NCBI GenBank assembly: GCA_001799995.1
Contig: MGUK01000084.1
Span: 99,241 to 163,240 of the forward strand
DNA: 64,000 nucleotides
Reading direction: 5' to 3'
Source: Elusimicrobia bacterium GWF2_62_30
GTDB lineage: Bacteria; Elusimicrobiota; Elusimicrobia; Elusimicrobiales; UBA9959
The notes beneath the pieces are model-generated. The model saw only the letters and a list, made by a program, of their open reading frames with translations, was not told where the DNA came from and did not search any database. Below are positions 20,336 through 30,368 of the stretch, piece by piece; the first letter of the stretch is position 1, and the number at the start of each line of letters is the position of its first letter. Both the position numbers and the translations under genes were made by a program.

Positions 20336-21279
20336 AACTATTACCCGCCGCCGCCTGTTTCTCTCTCGCCGCGTTCCTGTTCTCCTGCGGGCGCGCAGGA
20401 GCCGACACCGGGCTTACCGGGGCGTCGATACTTACCCGCCCTGTCGGCGCGAGGTCCTCCGGGATGGGACGCGCGTTCACGGCTGTGCCGGGGGACGCGG
20501 AGAGCTTGCTATATAACCCGGCCGGCCCGGGCCTTGCCGCGCGGAGCTCCGTGTATCTCGCGTACATGAACGGCTTCGCTGACGGCCGGTACGGGCTGGC
20601 CGCCCTCCCGCTCAGGCTCGGACCTCTTACGCTGACCCCGGCTTATCTCTACTATGATTCCGGCAAGATAACCCTGAACCTTTCGGACGGCACGCAGGAA
20701 ACGGTGACCGCCGAGTTGGACAAGGTGGCCATGATCTCCGGCGCATACTCCCCGGCGGCCGGACTGGCGGTGGGGGGCACTTTGAAATTCACTACGATAG
20801 CCCTGGCCGAGACCGCGTCCGCCTCGGCCAGCCATTATGACCTGGGCATCCTGTACCGGATGGCTTCCGGGCTCAGCTTCGGCGCGGCTTCGCTTAATCA
20901 CGGGGACTACATTAAATTCGAGGAAGAAGGGGATCCCGCGCCTGTGACAACGCGCGCCGGAGTTTCCTACAAAACAGAATTCCGCCCGGAGCTGATAGGC
21001 AGCCCGGATGACATTTCTTACAGCGATATCGTGCTTTCCGCCGACTGGAGCAGGACCGCGAAAGAAAGCTCCTGTTACCAGGCCGGCGCGGAGGTGAACA
21101 TGGAGATGAGCGTGGGGGTAATGCTCAGCCTGCGGGGGGGCTACCTGTTCGACAGGGACGACGAAGGGATGACCCTCGGTGTAGGGGTCAGGAAGAACGA
21201 GTGGAACTTCGGCGTCGGCTACGAAACTTCGAAAAACCTGTCCCCCAGGTTCCCGGTCTCGCTTTCCCTGGAATTCTGA
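20332..21279 (+). CDS. PorV/UPF0164-family outer-membrane barrel protein
   Basis: 315 residues. The N-terminal signal ('AAFLFSCGRAGA') could be cleaved by signal peptidase I or, less likely, II. 'ASILTRPVGARSSGMGRAF' and 'LLYNPAGPGLAARSSVYL' match the PorV/UPF0164 start, and the C-terminus ends in Phe (LSLEF) as barrels do. It overlaps the C1A protease gene by 4 bp, so the two are made together. It is the second copy of this barrel family, again directly downstream of a FlgD-tailed exported protein. A role in moving or anchoring that protease is inference. Confidence 0.82.
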   Translation: MKLLPAAACFSLAAFLFSCGRAGADTGLTGASILTRPVGARSSGMGRAFTAVPGDAESLLYNPAGPGLAARSSVYLAYMNGFADGRYGLAALPLRLGPLTLTPAYLYYDSGKITLNLSDGTQETVTAELDKVAMISGAYSPAAGLAVGGTLKFTTIALAETASASASHYDLGILYRMASGLSFGAASLNHGDYIKFEEEGDPAPVTTRAGVSYKTEFRPELIGSPDDISYSDIVLSADWSRTAKESSCYQAGAEVNMEMSVGVMLSLRGGYLFDRDDEGMTLGVGVRKNEWNFGVGYETSKNLSPRFPVSLSLEF

Positions 21280-21285
21280 CGCCCG

Positions 21286-22476
<1,191 letters not shown>

Positions 22477-22499
22477 GATGGTTCTCCTTGGACCCGCCG

Positions 22500-23534
22500 T
22501 TAAGGCGTCAGAATAACTTTGCCGCATTTCTTCTCCCTGGAATTTATCAGGTCGAAGGCCTTCCTGAAATCCTTGAAACGGTAGGTGTGCGTGACGGCGG
22601 GCCTGGGGTCGACGGCGCCGGATTTAAGCAGGCTTTCCATCTTGTACCAGCTGCGGAAGATCTCCCGCCCGGAAATGCCTTCCAGCCGTATGCCGCGGCG
22701 CACGATGTCGCCGGCGTAGTCTATGCTGAGGTTCGTGACCGGGAGGCCGAAAGCGACGAAGCGCCCGCCGGGCCGGAGGGCTTTCAGGCACAGTTCCACG
22801 GAGTCCGCCGCGCCGCTCATTTCCACTACCGCGTCCGCGCCTTCCGCCCCGCAGACCTTGGCGATCTTCTGCAGGCAGTCCTTTGCCGTTGGATCTATCG
22901 CCGTGGCCGCGCCCATTTTAAGGGCGAGGCGCCGGCGGTAAAGCGAGGCGTCCAGCGCTATCACTTTGCGCGCGCCGCCGGCTTTGGCGATGCCCGCCGC
23001 GAAAAGCCCCTGAGGCGCGCAGCCGGAAATGACCACCGTTTTGCCGACGATGTCTTCGGCCAGAATGGCGTGGACGGAACTGCCGAACGGGCCCATCACG
23101 GCGCCGACGTCCTTAAGGGTGTCGTCGGTGTGCTTCCAGGAGCAGCGGGCGGGCACGGCGGCGTATTCGGCGAGCCCGCCGGGGATGTCGCGGCCGATAA
23201 CGCGCAGGTCCTGGCAGATATGGCGCTGGTCGTTGCGGCATTGCCCGCAGGTGCCGCAGAAGATATGGGATTCGACGGAAACGAAATCCCCTTTTTCGAA
23301 GCCTTTCGCCAGGGAGCCGGTTTCCACCACTTCGCCGCAGAAGTCCTGGCCGAAGATAAAGGGGAGAGAGGGAGGGGTGAAAGCGGGGTCGGTCCAGTTG
23401 TAGAGCGCAAGGTCGCCGGAACTTATGGAGGCGGCGGTTACCCGGATCAGGAGCTCGTCCTTGTTGATTACGGGAACTTCCATGTCGCGGTAATCCGCGC
23501 CGCGCGCCCGCGAAGTCTTTACTATGGCTTTCAT
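22500..23534 (-). CDS. tdh: L-threonine 3-dehydrogenase (zinc, MDR family)
   Basis: Oxidises threonine to 2-amino-3-ketobutyrate with NAD+. 344 residues, standard for MDR dehydrogenases. It has the catalytic-zinc region ('SVESHIFCGTCGQC'), a structural zinc set (CGTCGQCRNDQRHIC) and the Rossmann region from about residue 165 ('VGKTVVISGCAPQGLFAAGI', a variant of GxGxxG). The sequence 'IGRDIPGGLAEYAAVP' parallels Tdh. AGGAG lies just before the ATG. It is followed by kbl, giving the two-step threonine-to-glycine route. Confidence 0.88.
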   Translation of the reverse strand: MKAIVKTSRARGADYRDMEVPVINKDELLIRVTAASISSGDLALYNWTDPAFTPPSLPFIFGQDFCGEVVETGSLAKGFEKGDFVSVESHIFCGTCGQCRNDQRHICQDLRVIGRDIPGGLAEYAAVPARCSWKHTDDTLKDVGAVMGPFGSSVHAILAEDIVGKTVVISGCAPQGLFAAGIAKAGGARKVIALDASLYRRRLALKMGAATAIDPTAKDCLQKIAKVCGAEGADAVVEMSGAADSVELCLKALRPGGRFVAFGLPVTNLSIDYAGDIVRRGIRLEGISGREIFRSWYKMESLLKSGAVDPRPAVTHTYRFKDFRKAFDLINSREKKCGKVILTP

Positions 23535-23662
23535 CTGGTTCTCCTTAAGGCCGAAGAAAATCGGGACTGACCGGCACCGCAGTATTTATGATATAAAAAA
23601 AAGGGCGGAGAAAAAAATATGTTTAATTCCCGGGAAATTTAGTAAATTGTATATGGACCTTT

Positions 23663-24052
23663 ATGCCGGAACTTTCATGTGTGCTGCCTCCCGAAGACCG
23701 CCTGGTGCTTCTGCCGAAGAACCCCGGAGTCCTTTTTCTTTTCTGGCAATTCTCCGCCAGCCGTGCGGAGGCTTTCCGCGCCTCGGCGCTGGGCGCTGAA
23801 GTGGAGCTGCGCCTTTTCTATTCCGAAGACAAGGCGCAGGCCTCCTCCCGCAGGGCCGCGTGGGATTCCTTCAAGGGCTACCTGGAAGTTCCGGCGCAGG
23901 GCAGGACCTATACCGCGGCGCTCTACGCTCTGCGCAACGGCGAGTGGGAAAAGTTCCTGGAGTCCAACCCCGCCGCCTCCCCGGCTTCCGCCGGAGCGGC
24001 CGAAGAGCGCGCCTACGCCAGCCTGGAATTCCACAAGAGGGCCCAGGTATGA
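23663..24052 (+). CDS. DUF4912-family protein, partner of the branching enzyme
   Basis: 129 residues. 'LPKNPGVLFLFWQFSASRAEAF' matches the DUF4912 pattern (position-coded Trp/Phe strand, 'lfayWe'), and the remainder gives a small beta-rich fold with an Ala/Pro-rich C-terminus. It overlaps the GH57 gene by 4 bp (ATGA), so it is probably made in step with it. DUF4912 proteins often neighbour GH57 or glycogen genes; a carbohydrate-binding or scaffold role is inferred. There is no clear ribosome-binding site before the ATG. Confidence 0.75.
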   Translation: MPELSCVLPPEDRLVLLPKNPGVLFLFWQFSASRAEAFRASALGAEVELRLFYSEDKAQASSRRAAWDSFKGYLEVPAQGRTYTAALYALRNGEWEKFLESNPAASPASAGAAEERAYASLEFHKRAQV

Positions 24053-25656
24053 GCTCGCGCGGTTCCCTGATGTTCGTGCTGCACGCGCACCTTCCGTACG
24101 TGAACCATCCCGCCGATTCCAGCTTCCTCGAGGAGAACTGGTTCTTCGAAGCCGTAGCCGAGACCTATGTCCCGATAATTTCCTCGCTGGAGCGGCTCGC
24201 CTCCGAAGGCATCAGGCCGGGGATCGCCCTTTCGATCTCCCCGACGCTCGGCGCCATGCTCGAGAACGAGGAGCTGGAAGAAAAGATGGCCCTTTACCTC
24301 GGCTCGCGCCTGGAGCTGATCGAGAAGGAGCTTGAGCGCGCCCAGGACGACCCGGCCCTGCTCAAGACGGTGAAGCTGTACCAGAAACTTTACGAGGACG
24401 CCGCGGCGCTGATGCATAAATACAGCGGCGACCTCATCACCCCGCTGAAGGCTTTGCAGCACGCGGGGCAGATAGAGATTATCACCACGGCGGCTACCCA
24501 CGCGGTGCTGCCGCTGCTGACCAGGCCGGAAGCCGTCCGGGCGCAGCTGGCGGTGGCCGCCGAGGATTATTTCGACCGCTTCAACAGGAAGCCTTCGGGG
24601 TTCTGGCTCCCGGAATGCGGCTACGAGCCGCGGCTCAATTCCTATCTCAAGCTTTCGGGCTTCGGCTATACCTTCGCCGAATCGCACGCCGTGGAGTTCT
24701 CCGGCGACAGCGCGCCCGGCGGCGTGTATGCCCCCTACCGCACCTCCAACGGGGTAGGGATGTTCGTCAGGGATTCCGCCAGCTCCCGCGAGGTGTGGAG
24801 CGCCCAGTTCGGCTACCCGGGCGACCCGGCCTACCGCGAGTTCTACAGGGATTTCGGCTACGACGGCGAATATGAATACGTGCGGCCTTATTTCGGCGCC
24901 GACGGCGTGCGCCGCCCGCTGGGCCTGAAGTACCACCGCATAACCGGCGCGGGCTCCGACCTGGCCGCCAAGCAGTATTACGACCCCGACGCGGCCCTGG
25001 CGCGGGTGGAAGCCCATGCCTCCGATTTCCTGGCGCGCCGCATGAAGCAGGTGGACGATTTCTACGCGGAGCGCGGGGCCAGGCCGCTGATAGTGAGCTG
25101 CTACGACGCCGAGCTCTTCGGCCACTGGTGGTTCGAGGGCCCGGCTTTCCTGGAGACGGTGATAAGGAAGATACGCAGCGAGCGCCTGCCGCTGCAGTTC
25201 GTGACCCCGTCGGAATACCTTAATTCCTGCCAGGAGCCCCGGGAGATAACCCCGGGCGTCTCCTCTTGGGGTGAGAACGGGTACTTCGACCCGTGGGTGA
25301 ACGAGACCAACGATTTCATCTACCACGCCGTGTACGCCGCTACGGACAAGATGATAGAAACGGCCAACCGCTTCCGCAACCAGGACCTGTCCAGCCTGAG
25401 CCTGAGGGCACTGAACCAGGCCGCGCGCGAAACGCTGCTGGCGCAGTCGTCGGACTGGGCTTTCCTGCTTTATATCGGTTCCCACGCGCAGTACGCCAAG
25501 AGCCGCCTTGAGGACCACGCGGCAAACGCCATCAGGCTGCTGGGCGAAGTGATAGAGAAAAAAGTGGATGAAACCGCGCTCAACGAGCTGGAGGAGCGCA
25601 ATAACCTCTTCCCGCGCCTCGACTTCCGCGTCTTCGCCTCAGTTTCAAAGTTCTAA
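24049..25656 (+). CDS. GH57 family 1,4-alpha-glucan branching enzyme
   Basis: 535 residues starting at the ATG that overlaps the DUF4912 stop; the frame is open further upstream but lies inside that gene. GH57 landmarks: 'LHAHLPYVNHP' at the N-terminus, 'FWLPECGYEP' with the catalytic nucleophile Glu near residue 190, and 'YDAELFGHWWFEGPAFL' with the acid Asp near 353, followed by the helical C-terminal (DUF1957) domain including 'SSDWAFLLYIGSHAQYA'. Family members introduce alpha-1,6 branches into glycogen. With the DUF4912 gene it forms a two-gene unit ending at a terminator. Confidence 0.9.
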   Translation: MSSRGSLMFVLHAHLPYVNHPADSSFLEENWFFEAVAETYVPIISSLERLASEGIRPGIALSISPTLGAMLENEELEEKMALYLGSRLELIEKELERAQDDPALLKTVKLYQKLYEDAAALMHKYSGDLITPLKALQHAGQIEIITTAATHAVLPLLTRPEAVRAQLAVAAEDYFDRFNRKPSGFWLPECGYEPRLNSYLKLSGFGYTFAESHAVEFSGDSAPGGVYAPYRTSNGVGMFVRDSASSREVWSAQFGYPGDPAYREFYRDFGYDGEYEYVRPYFGADGVRRPLGLKYHRITGAGSDLAAKQYYDPDAALARVEAHASDFLARRMKQVDDFYAERGARPLIVSCYDAELFGHWWFEGPAFLETVIRKIRSERLPLQFVTPSEYLNSCQEPREITPGVSSWGENGYFDPWVNETNDFIYHAVYAATDKMIETANRFRNQDLSSLSLRALNQAARETLLAQSSDWAFLLYIGSHAQYAKSRLEDHAANAIRLLGEVIEKKVDETALNELEERNNLFPRLDFRVFASVSKF

Positions 25657-25670
25657 ATAGTTATAAAAAA

Positions 25671-25706
25671 AGCGGGCGCTGACCGAGGTCCGCGCCCGCT
25701 GTTATT
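25671..25706. terminator. Bidirectional intrinsic terminator
   Basis: A 9-bp stem (AGCGGGCGC / GCGCCCGCT) with flanking A-run at 25664-25671 and T-run at 25705-25709. It lies between the convergent GH57 gene and the rluA-like gene and can serve both strands. Confidence 0.85.
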
Positions 25707-25718
25707 TTTCGCCCTGGT

Positions 25719-26630
25719 TTACTTCTTTTTCTTGAATTCCTTCCAGACCGTCTTGAAATCCTCCGGCATCGGGGATTCCAGCGTTATTTTCTTAGCCGTC
25801 AGCGGGTGTTTGAAGCTGAGCCTTGTGGAATGGAGCAGCATGCGCGCGGCGGGGCGGCCGTTGTAGAGGCTGTCGCCGATGATGGAGTTGCCCATGTATT
25901 CCATGTGGATGCGGATCTGGTTGGTGCGGCCGGTATGCGGGTAGATCTCGAGCAGCGCGCAGTCGGCGCCGCGCTCCTTGATCTTGTATTCGGTGACGGC
26001 GTCACGGCCGAACTCCCAGACCTTTATCTTCTTGAAACCCGTAGCGCGGCCTATCGGGGCGTCTATAGTCCCCGTCCGCTGCGCCGGGATGCCGCCCACC
26101 GCGCCGAGGTAGGTCTTTTCCATCAGCCGGTCCCTGAACCCGCGGGTCAGCACGGCCTGCGCCTCCGGGGTTTTGGCCAGGATCATCAGGCCGCTCGTGT
26201 CGCGGTCCAGGCGGTGCACCAGGCCCAGCCGGTCCACGCCGCTCTTCGCGACCGCGGGCCGCGCGGTGAAAAGCAGGGAGATCAGGGTCGGTTCGCCCAT
26301 CAGCGAAGACTGCGGGTTTACCTGCCAGTTGGCGGAGTTCGGGTGCACGGCCATCCCGGCCGGCTTTTCAATGGCTATCAGGGATTTGTCCTCGAAGAGG
26401 ACCAGGCCTTCGAAGCCGGCCTGGCGCTTCCCGGCCTGCGGCACGCTTATTTCCAGGAGGTCGCCCTCGTGCAGCATGTAGGAGGGCTTGCGGATATCCC
26501 CGTTCACCGTGGCGAGCCCGCCTTCGATAAGGGACCGGGAGTAGGCCCTGGAAAAATTCTCGCCGTTCTCCGTAAGGAAAACGTCCAGCCTCAGCGGTGC
26601 CCCGTCATAAACGATCTTGTTTTTTTTCAT
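25719..26630 (-). CDS. RluA-family pseudouridine synthase
   Basis: 303 residues. An N-terminal S4 RNA-binding domain ('RLDVFLTENGENFSRAYSRS') is followed by the RluA catalytic domain with 'GLVHRLDRDTSGLMILAKT'; Asp142 is the catalytic aspartate by family rule. 'PHTGRTNQIRIHMEYMGNSI' is the family's C-terminal signature. Converts uridine to pseudouridine in rRNA or tRNA; RluD-like (23S helix 69) is likely but not decided by sequence alone. The start overlaps the end of lgt by 26 bp; it is last in the minus-strand operon from 31865. Confidence 0.93.
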   Translation of the reverse strand: MKKNKIVYDGAPLRLDVFLTENGENFSRAYSRSLIEGGLATVNGDIRKPSYMLHEGDLLEISVPQAGKRQAGFEGLVLFEDKSLIAIEKPAGMAVHPNSANWQVNPQSSLMGEPTLISLLFTARPAVAKSGVDRLGLVHRLDRDTSGLMILAKTPEAQAVLTRGFRDRLMEKTYLGAVGGIPAQRTGTIDAPIGRATGFKKIKVWEFGRDAVTEYKIKERGADCALLEIYPHTGRTNQIRIHMEYMGNSIIGDSLYNGRPAARMLLHSTRLSFKHPLTAKKITLESPMPEDFKTVWKEFKKKK

Positions 26631-27414
26631 AATTTCTTTTTAGTATACCAATATAAACGGCAGCGGCGCAGAATATAGCGCAGGAAAACAGCTGGGCGGG
26701 CGAAAGCCCCAGCAGGAAAGCCCCGCGGTCGTCGCCGCGCAGGAATTCCAGGCCGAAGCGCTGCGCGCTGTAAAGGAGCGCGTAAAGGCCCGGCACGGTA
26801 CCGGCGGGGAGCCTGCCTTTCAGGGCGCGGCCCAGCGCGGCGTTGAGGAAGGCGAAGATGACCAGGTTCCCGGCGGCCTCGTAAAGCTGCGTGGGGTGCA
26901 GGGGAACGCCGAGATAGGCCGGGGCCACTTCCGAGGCCGGGTCGGTGAAGGTCACGCCCAGCGCGCAGGACGTGGGGCTGCCGTGGCAGCAGCCGGCCAG
27001 GAAACAGCCTATGCGCCCGAAGGCGTGGCCAAGCGCTACCGCGGGCGCGAAGACGTCGGCGGCGCGGCGCCAGTCTTTCAGCTTTTTCCTGGCTGACAGG
27101 AAAAAGCCGGCCAGGCCGCCCAGCAGCCCGCCGTAGAACACGAAGCCGTAGCGGAAGTTGGTCAGCAGGTACGCCAGCCTTTCGGCCAGGCCCGCGCCGA
27201 ATTCCCTCCAGTATGTGACGGCGTAGAACAGCTTCGCGCCGGCCATCCCGCTCAGGACCGAATAAAATACTACGTCGGAAACGTCGTCTTTTTTCAGCCC
27301 CGCGGCCGCGGCTTTGCGGAAGATATAGAAGATCGCCGCCAGGTAGCCGGCCGCCACCAGCAGGCCGTAGGCCGGGAAGCTGAAGGAGCCGAGCTGAAAA
27401 ATTACCGGGTGCAT
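26605..27414 (-). CDS. lgt: Prolipoprotein diacylglyceryl transferase
   Basis: Transfers diacylglycerol from phosphatidylglycerol to the lipobox Cys of prolipoproteins in the inner membrane. 269 residues with about seven membrane segments. The Lgt signature is visible as 'HAFGRIGCFLAGCCHGSPT' and an upstream 'RYGFVFYGGLLGG'; 'HPTQLYEA' is another conserved segment. It supplies the lipidation needed for lipoproteins such as the one at 33141. It overlaps the HAD gene by 13 bp and the rluA-like gene by 26 bp. Confidence 0.95.
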   Translation of the reverse strand: MHPVIFQLGSFSFPAYGLLVAAGYLAAIFYIFRKAAAAGLKKDDVSDVVFYSVLSGMAGAKLFYAVTYWREFGAGLAERLAYLLTNFRYGFVFYGGLLGGLAGFFLSARKKLKDWRRAADVFAPAVALGHAFGRIGCFLAGCCHGSPTSCALGVTFTDPASEVAPAYLGVPLHPTQLYEAAGNLVIFAFLNAALGRALKGRLPAGTVPGLYALLYSAQRFGLEFLRGDDRGAFLLGLSPAQLFSCAIFCAAAVYIGILKRNYEKKQDRL

Positions 27415-28061
27415 AGGGAGCTGTGATTCGCCTTGAGGAATTCTATTGCCAGGCTGAAGTCGGTCAGCCGGGAGGCCTTTATGCCGCGCTCCCTGCAGAG
27501 GCGGTACAGCCTCCCTGAGGCGTAGACCTTGTCGGCCAGGGCGGCCGCCTTCAGGTCGTTAGGCCCGTCCCCGAAGAAGACCACCTTGCGCCCGGCGCGC
27601 TTGAGCCGGCTTACCCTGGAGGCCTTGAACGAGCTCAGGTCCGTGCGCTTGAGGAAAGGGTAGGTTATCTTGATCCCGCCTTCCGCCACGCGAGCCCGGC
27701 CGAAGAAGGATTTCACGCTCACCCCGTGCTTTTTAAAGAAAGGCCCGGCGTAGAGGTCTATGCCGCCGCTGGCGACCTCGAAAGGTATCTTGTGCCTGCC
27801 GCAGAAGCGCGCAAAGGCCCTGAACCCCGGCCGCGACTTTACGCGCGTCCGGACGAAAGCCGCTATGGCGCGCTCGGTCAGCCTGGCCCCGGAGAAAGCC
27901 CGCTTCATGAAATCTTCCACGCGCACTTTCAGGGAATAAGACGCTTCGATGGTCTCTTTGTCGGAGAAACCGTAATGCAGCAGCAGGTGGTCGCCCACAT
28001 CGCGCATGGTTATCGTGCCGTCAAAATCGGAGACGGCCGCCCAGTTCGCGGCCCGCTTCAC
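27402..28061 (-). CDS. HAD-family phosphatase (MtnX/SerB-like)
   Basis: 219 residues. HAD motif I is 'SDFDGTIT' (nucleophile and acid Asp near residues 13-15), motif II 'EVASGGID', motif IV 'FFGDGPNDLKAA'. The layout matches the phosphoserine-phosphatase/MtnX branch, with a helical cap after motif I ('DVGDHLLLHYG'). The substrate cannot be read from sequence; a small phosphorylated metabolite is likely. It overlaps the metallo-hydrolase by 4 bp and lgt by 13 bp. Confidence 0.85.
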   Translation of the reverse strand: MKRAANWAAVSDFDGTITMRDVGDHLLLHYGFSDKETIEASYSLKVRVEDFMKRAFSGARLTERAIAAFVRTRVKSRPGFRAFARFCGRHKIPFEVASGGIDLYAGPFFKKHGVSVKSFFGRARVAEGGIKITYPFLKRTDLSSFKASRVSRLKRAGRKVVFFGDGPNDLKAAALADKVYASGRLYRLCRERGIKASRLTDFSLAIEFLKANHSSLCTR

Positions 28062-28690
28062 ACTACCGCCTTTAAAAACTCTTCGCGCCGTCCTGCCCGC
28101 GCGTACTTCAGGTAAAGATTGTATTCCTTCTGCACCCCGAAGGTGGATTTATCCCCGTTGTAGGAGTGGCCGGGGTAGACGGAGCTGCCGTCGGGCAGGG
28201 CGGAAAGCTTCACGAAGCTGTCATAGAGCGCCTCGGGGCTGGAGCCGGGCAGGTCCACCCTGCCGCACTCGCCTACGAAAAGCGTATCGCCGGTATAAAC
28301 GCCGCCGCCGGCCTGGAAACAGACGGAGCCGGGGGTGTGGCCCGGGGTGTGGAGCACGGTTATCTTCAGGGCCCCGGCCTCCAGGACCTCTCCGTCGGCC
28401 AGCGGTTTCAGCACCGGCGGGCGGTACTCCAGCATGAACCTGTCCGCCTCGTGGAGGTAGACCGGCAGTTCCTTGTCTTTCTCCGTAAAATAAGCGACGC
28501 CGTTGACGTGGTCGGGATGGGCGTGCGTGAGCAGGACGCACTTCAGCAGCAGGTTCTCCGCTTTGATGAATTCCTCCAGCTTCGCCGGCTGCCAGGCGGG
28601 GTCGATCACGGCCGCGTCGCGGGTCTTCTCGTCCCAGAGCAGGTAGGAAAAATTGTCCATCGGGCCCAGCTTGAACTGTCTGCTCTTCAT
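28058..28690 (-). CDS. MBL-fold metallo-hydrolase (glyoxalase II-like)
   Basis: 210 residues. The metal-binding motif is 'LTHAHPDHVNG' (HxHxDH), with further ligands in 'HTPGHTPGSVCF', 'VYTGDTLFVGECGRVDLPGS' and 'VYPGHSYNGD'. This set matches glyoxalase II-type thioester hydrolases and related persulfide dioxygenases; the short length fits the single-domain glyoxalase-II-like group. Start and stop overlap neighbours by 4 bp each, so it is translationally coupled in the eno-lgt operon. Confidence 0.88.
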   Translation of the reverse strand: MKSRQFKLGPMDNFSYLLWDEKTRDAAVIDPAWQPAKLEEFIKAENLLLKCVLLTHAHPDHVNGVAYFTEKDKELPVYLHEADRFMLEYRPPVLKPLADGEVLEAGALKITVLHTPGHTPGSVCFQAGGGVYTGDTLFVGECGRVDLPGSSPEALYDSFVKLSALPDGSSVYPGHSYNGDKSTFGVQKEYNLYLKYARAGRREEFLKAVV

Positions 28691-28977
28691 TTGTCGGACT
28701 CCTTCGGCGGGGGGAAGCGGTATACGGTCTCGCCCGGCTTGATCAGGCCCAGCTCGCTGCGCGCGGCCTGTTCCACGGCCGGCTGGGCGTTGGTTTCCTT
28801 CAGCCGTTTCGCCAGGTCCGACCGCTGCGTTTCCAGCTCCGCTTTCCTGCTCATGAGGGTGCGGTATTCGCGGTAATTGTTCAAAAGGTTCCTGAAGCCG
28901 CGGTTGCCCAGCAGTATGAGCGCGGCGACCAGGATCAGGACGTACTTCAGCTTTATTTTTGCGCGGATCGATGCCAT
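28687..28977 (-). CDS. FtsB/DivIC-like septum formation initiator
   Basis: 96 residues: a basic N-terminus, one membrane segment (YVLILVAALILLGNRGF), then a coiled coil (about residues 38-65, 'LMSRKAELETQRSDLAKRL') and the 'ARSELGLIKPGETVYRFP' tail typical of FtsB, which is 'ARxxLGmikpgEt'. FtsB bridges FtsQ and FtsL in the divisome; an FtsQ candidate is at 50315. It lies downstream of eno, as ftsB does in many bacteria, with a terminator between. Confidence 0.85.
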   Translation of the reverse strand: MASIRAKIKLKYVLILVAALILLGNRGFRNLLNNYREYRTLMSRKAELETQRSDLAKRLKETNAQPAVEQAARSELGLIKPGETVYRFPPPKESDK

Positions 28978-28988
28978 TTTAAAGGTGC

Positions 28989-29022
28989 AAAAAAACCCCG
29001 CCGGGACGCGGCGGGGTTTTTT
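28989..29022 (-). terminator. Intrinsic terminator between eno and ftsB-like gene
   Basis: Stem ACCCCGCC / GGCGGGGT extended by A:T pairs, with 7-base loop and T-runs on both sides. On the minus strand it follows the eno stop by about 13 bp, so it probably reduces read-through from the highly expressed eno into the downstream genes. Confidence 0.8.
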
Positions 29023-29034
29023 GCCGGGGCCCTG

Positions 29035-30318
29035 TTACTTGAACTTGAAGACGGAGTCTTTCGCGTAGCGGGCCTTCTTGCCGAGTTCTTCTTCTATGCG
29101 GATAAGCTGGTTGTACTTGCACAGGCGCTCCGAGCGGCAGGGGGCGCCGGTCTTTATCGCGCCGGCGTTCGTGGCCACGGCCAGGTCCGCAATAAAGGCG
29201 TCCTCGGTCTCGCCGGAGCGGTGGCTGATCACGGTGGCGTAATTCGCCCTGTGGGCCTGCTCGATGACGCGCACGGTCTCGGTCAGGGAGCCGATCTGGT
29301 TAAGCTTGATGAGGATGGCGTTGCCCACTTCTTCCTCGATGCCCCGCTTGAGGCGCTCGGGGTTGGTGACAAAAATGTCGTCGCCGACCACCCGGGCCTT
29401 CTTGCACAGGTTCTTCGACAGGTGGTCCCAGCCTTCCCAATCGTCCTCGGCGAGCGGGTCCTCGTAGGAGATGATCGGGAAATGCTTGCGCCACTCGGCG
29501 TACTTGGACGTCATTTCCTGGGCGGTCAGGTTCGACCCTTCGAACACGTAGCGGTCGTTCTGGAAGAATTCGCTGGCGGCGGAATCCAGCGCTATCTGCA
29601 CTTCCTTGAAGGTGTAGCCCGCTTCTTTTATAGCGTTGCAGATGGTCTCCAGCACGGACTCGTGCGTGAAGATCTTGGGGGCGAAGCCGCCCTCGTCGCC
29701 TACGGCCGTGGTGTAGCCGGCCTTGGCCAGTATTTTCTTAAGCGTGTGATAGATCTCGCAGCCCATGCGCACGGCGTCCGTGAACCTGGCCGCGCCCGTG
29801 GGGACTATCATGAACTCCTGGATGTTGATGCCGGAATCGGCGTGCTTGCCGCCGTTGATGATGTTCATCATCGGGGCGGGGATAATGAAATCCTTGTGCT
29901 TGAGGCCGTAGGCCTTGCGGATGTAGGCGTAGAGCGGGAGTTTTGCCGAGACCGCGCCGGCGCGGGCCAGCGCCATGGAGACGGAGAGAATGGAATTGGC
30001 GCCCAGCTTGGTCTTCATCTGGGTGCCGTCCAGCTCTATCATCATCTCGTCGATCTTTATCTGGTCGGCCTTGAGGCCGGTTATCTCGTCGGCGATGGGC
30101 TTGTTCACGTTCTCCACGGCCTTGGTGACGCCTTTGCCGAGGTAGCGCTTGCCGCCGTCGCGCATTTCAAGGGCCTCATGGGAGCCGGTGGAAGCTCCGC
30201 TCGGCACCGCCGCCCGCCCGAAGGAACCGTCGGTAAGGAGCACGTCGGTCTCCACGGTGGGGAAACCGCGCGAGTCGAGGATCTCCCTGGCTGTGATCTT
30301 CTTTATTTTAGCGTCCAT
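29035..30318 (-). CDS. eno: Enolase
   Basis: Interconverts 2-phosphoglycerate and phosphoenolpyruvate in glycolysis. 427 residues, the normal bacterial size. Starts '[20 protein letters not shown]' and includes '[17 protein letters not shown]', '[10 protein letters not shown]' and the C-terminal signature '[17 protein letters not shown]' with '[10 protein letters not shown]'. The Lys/Glu/Asp active-site set is in the expected places. GGAG lies 10 bases before the ATG. It follows the phosphohexomutase gene by 50 bp. Confidence 0.98.
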   Translation of the reverse strand: MDAKIKKITAREILDSRGFPTVETDVLLTDGSFGRAAVPSGASTGSHEALEMRDGGKRYLGKGVTKAVENVNKPIADEITGLKADQIKIDEMMIELDGTQMKTKLGANSILSVSMALARAGAVSAKLPLYAYIRKAYGLKHKDFIIPAPMMNIINGGKHADSGINIQEFMIVPTGAARFTDAVRMGCEIYHTLKKILAKAGYTTAVGDEGGFAPKIFTHESVLETICNAIKEAGYTFKEVQIALDSAASEFFQNDRYVFEGSNLTAQEMTSKYAEWRKHFPIISYEDPLAEDDWEGWDHLSKNLCKKARVVGDDIFVTNPERLKRGIEEEVGNAILIKLNQIGSLTETVRVIEQAHRANYATVISHRSGETEDAFIADLAVATNAGAIKTGAPCRSERLCKYNQLIRIEEELGKKARYAKDSVFKFK

Positions 30319-30368
30319 TGTGTTTTTTTCTCCTAAGCAGGTCCGCCGCCTTAACCGGCGCCGGCCTT

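Noticed and set aside
23860..24048. Longer N-terminus for the GH57 enzyme
   Set aside because: The upstream frame overlaps the DUF4912 gene and has no GH57 sequence; the conserved 'LHAHLPY' start comes right after the ATG at 24049.
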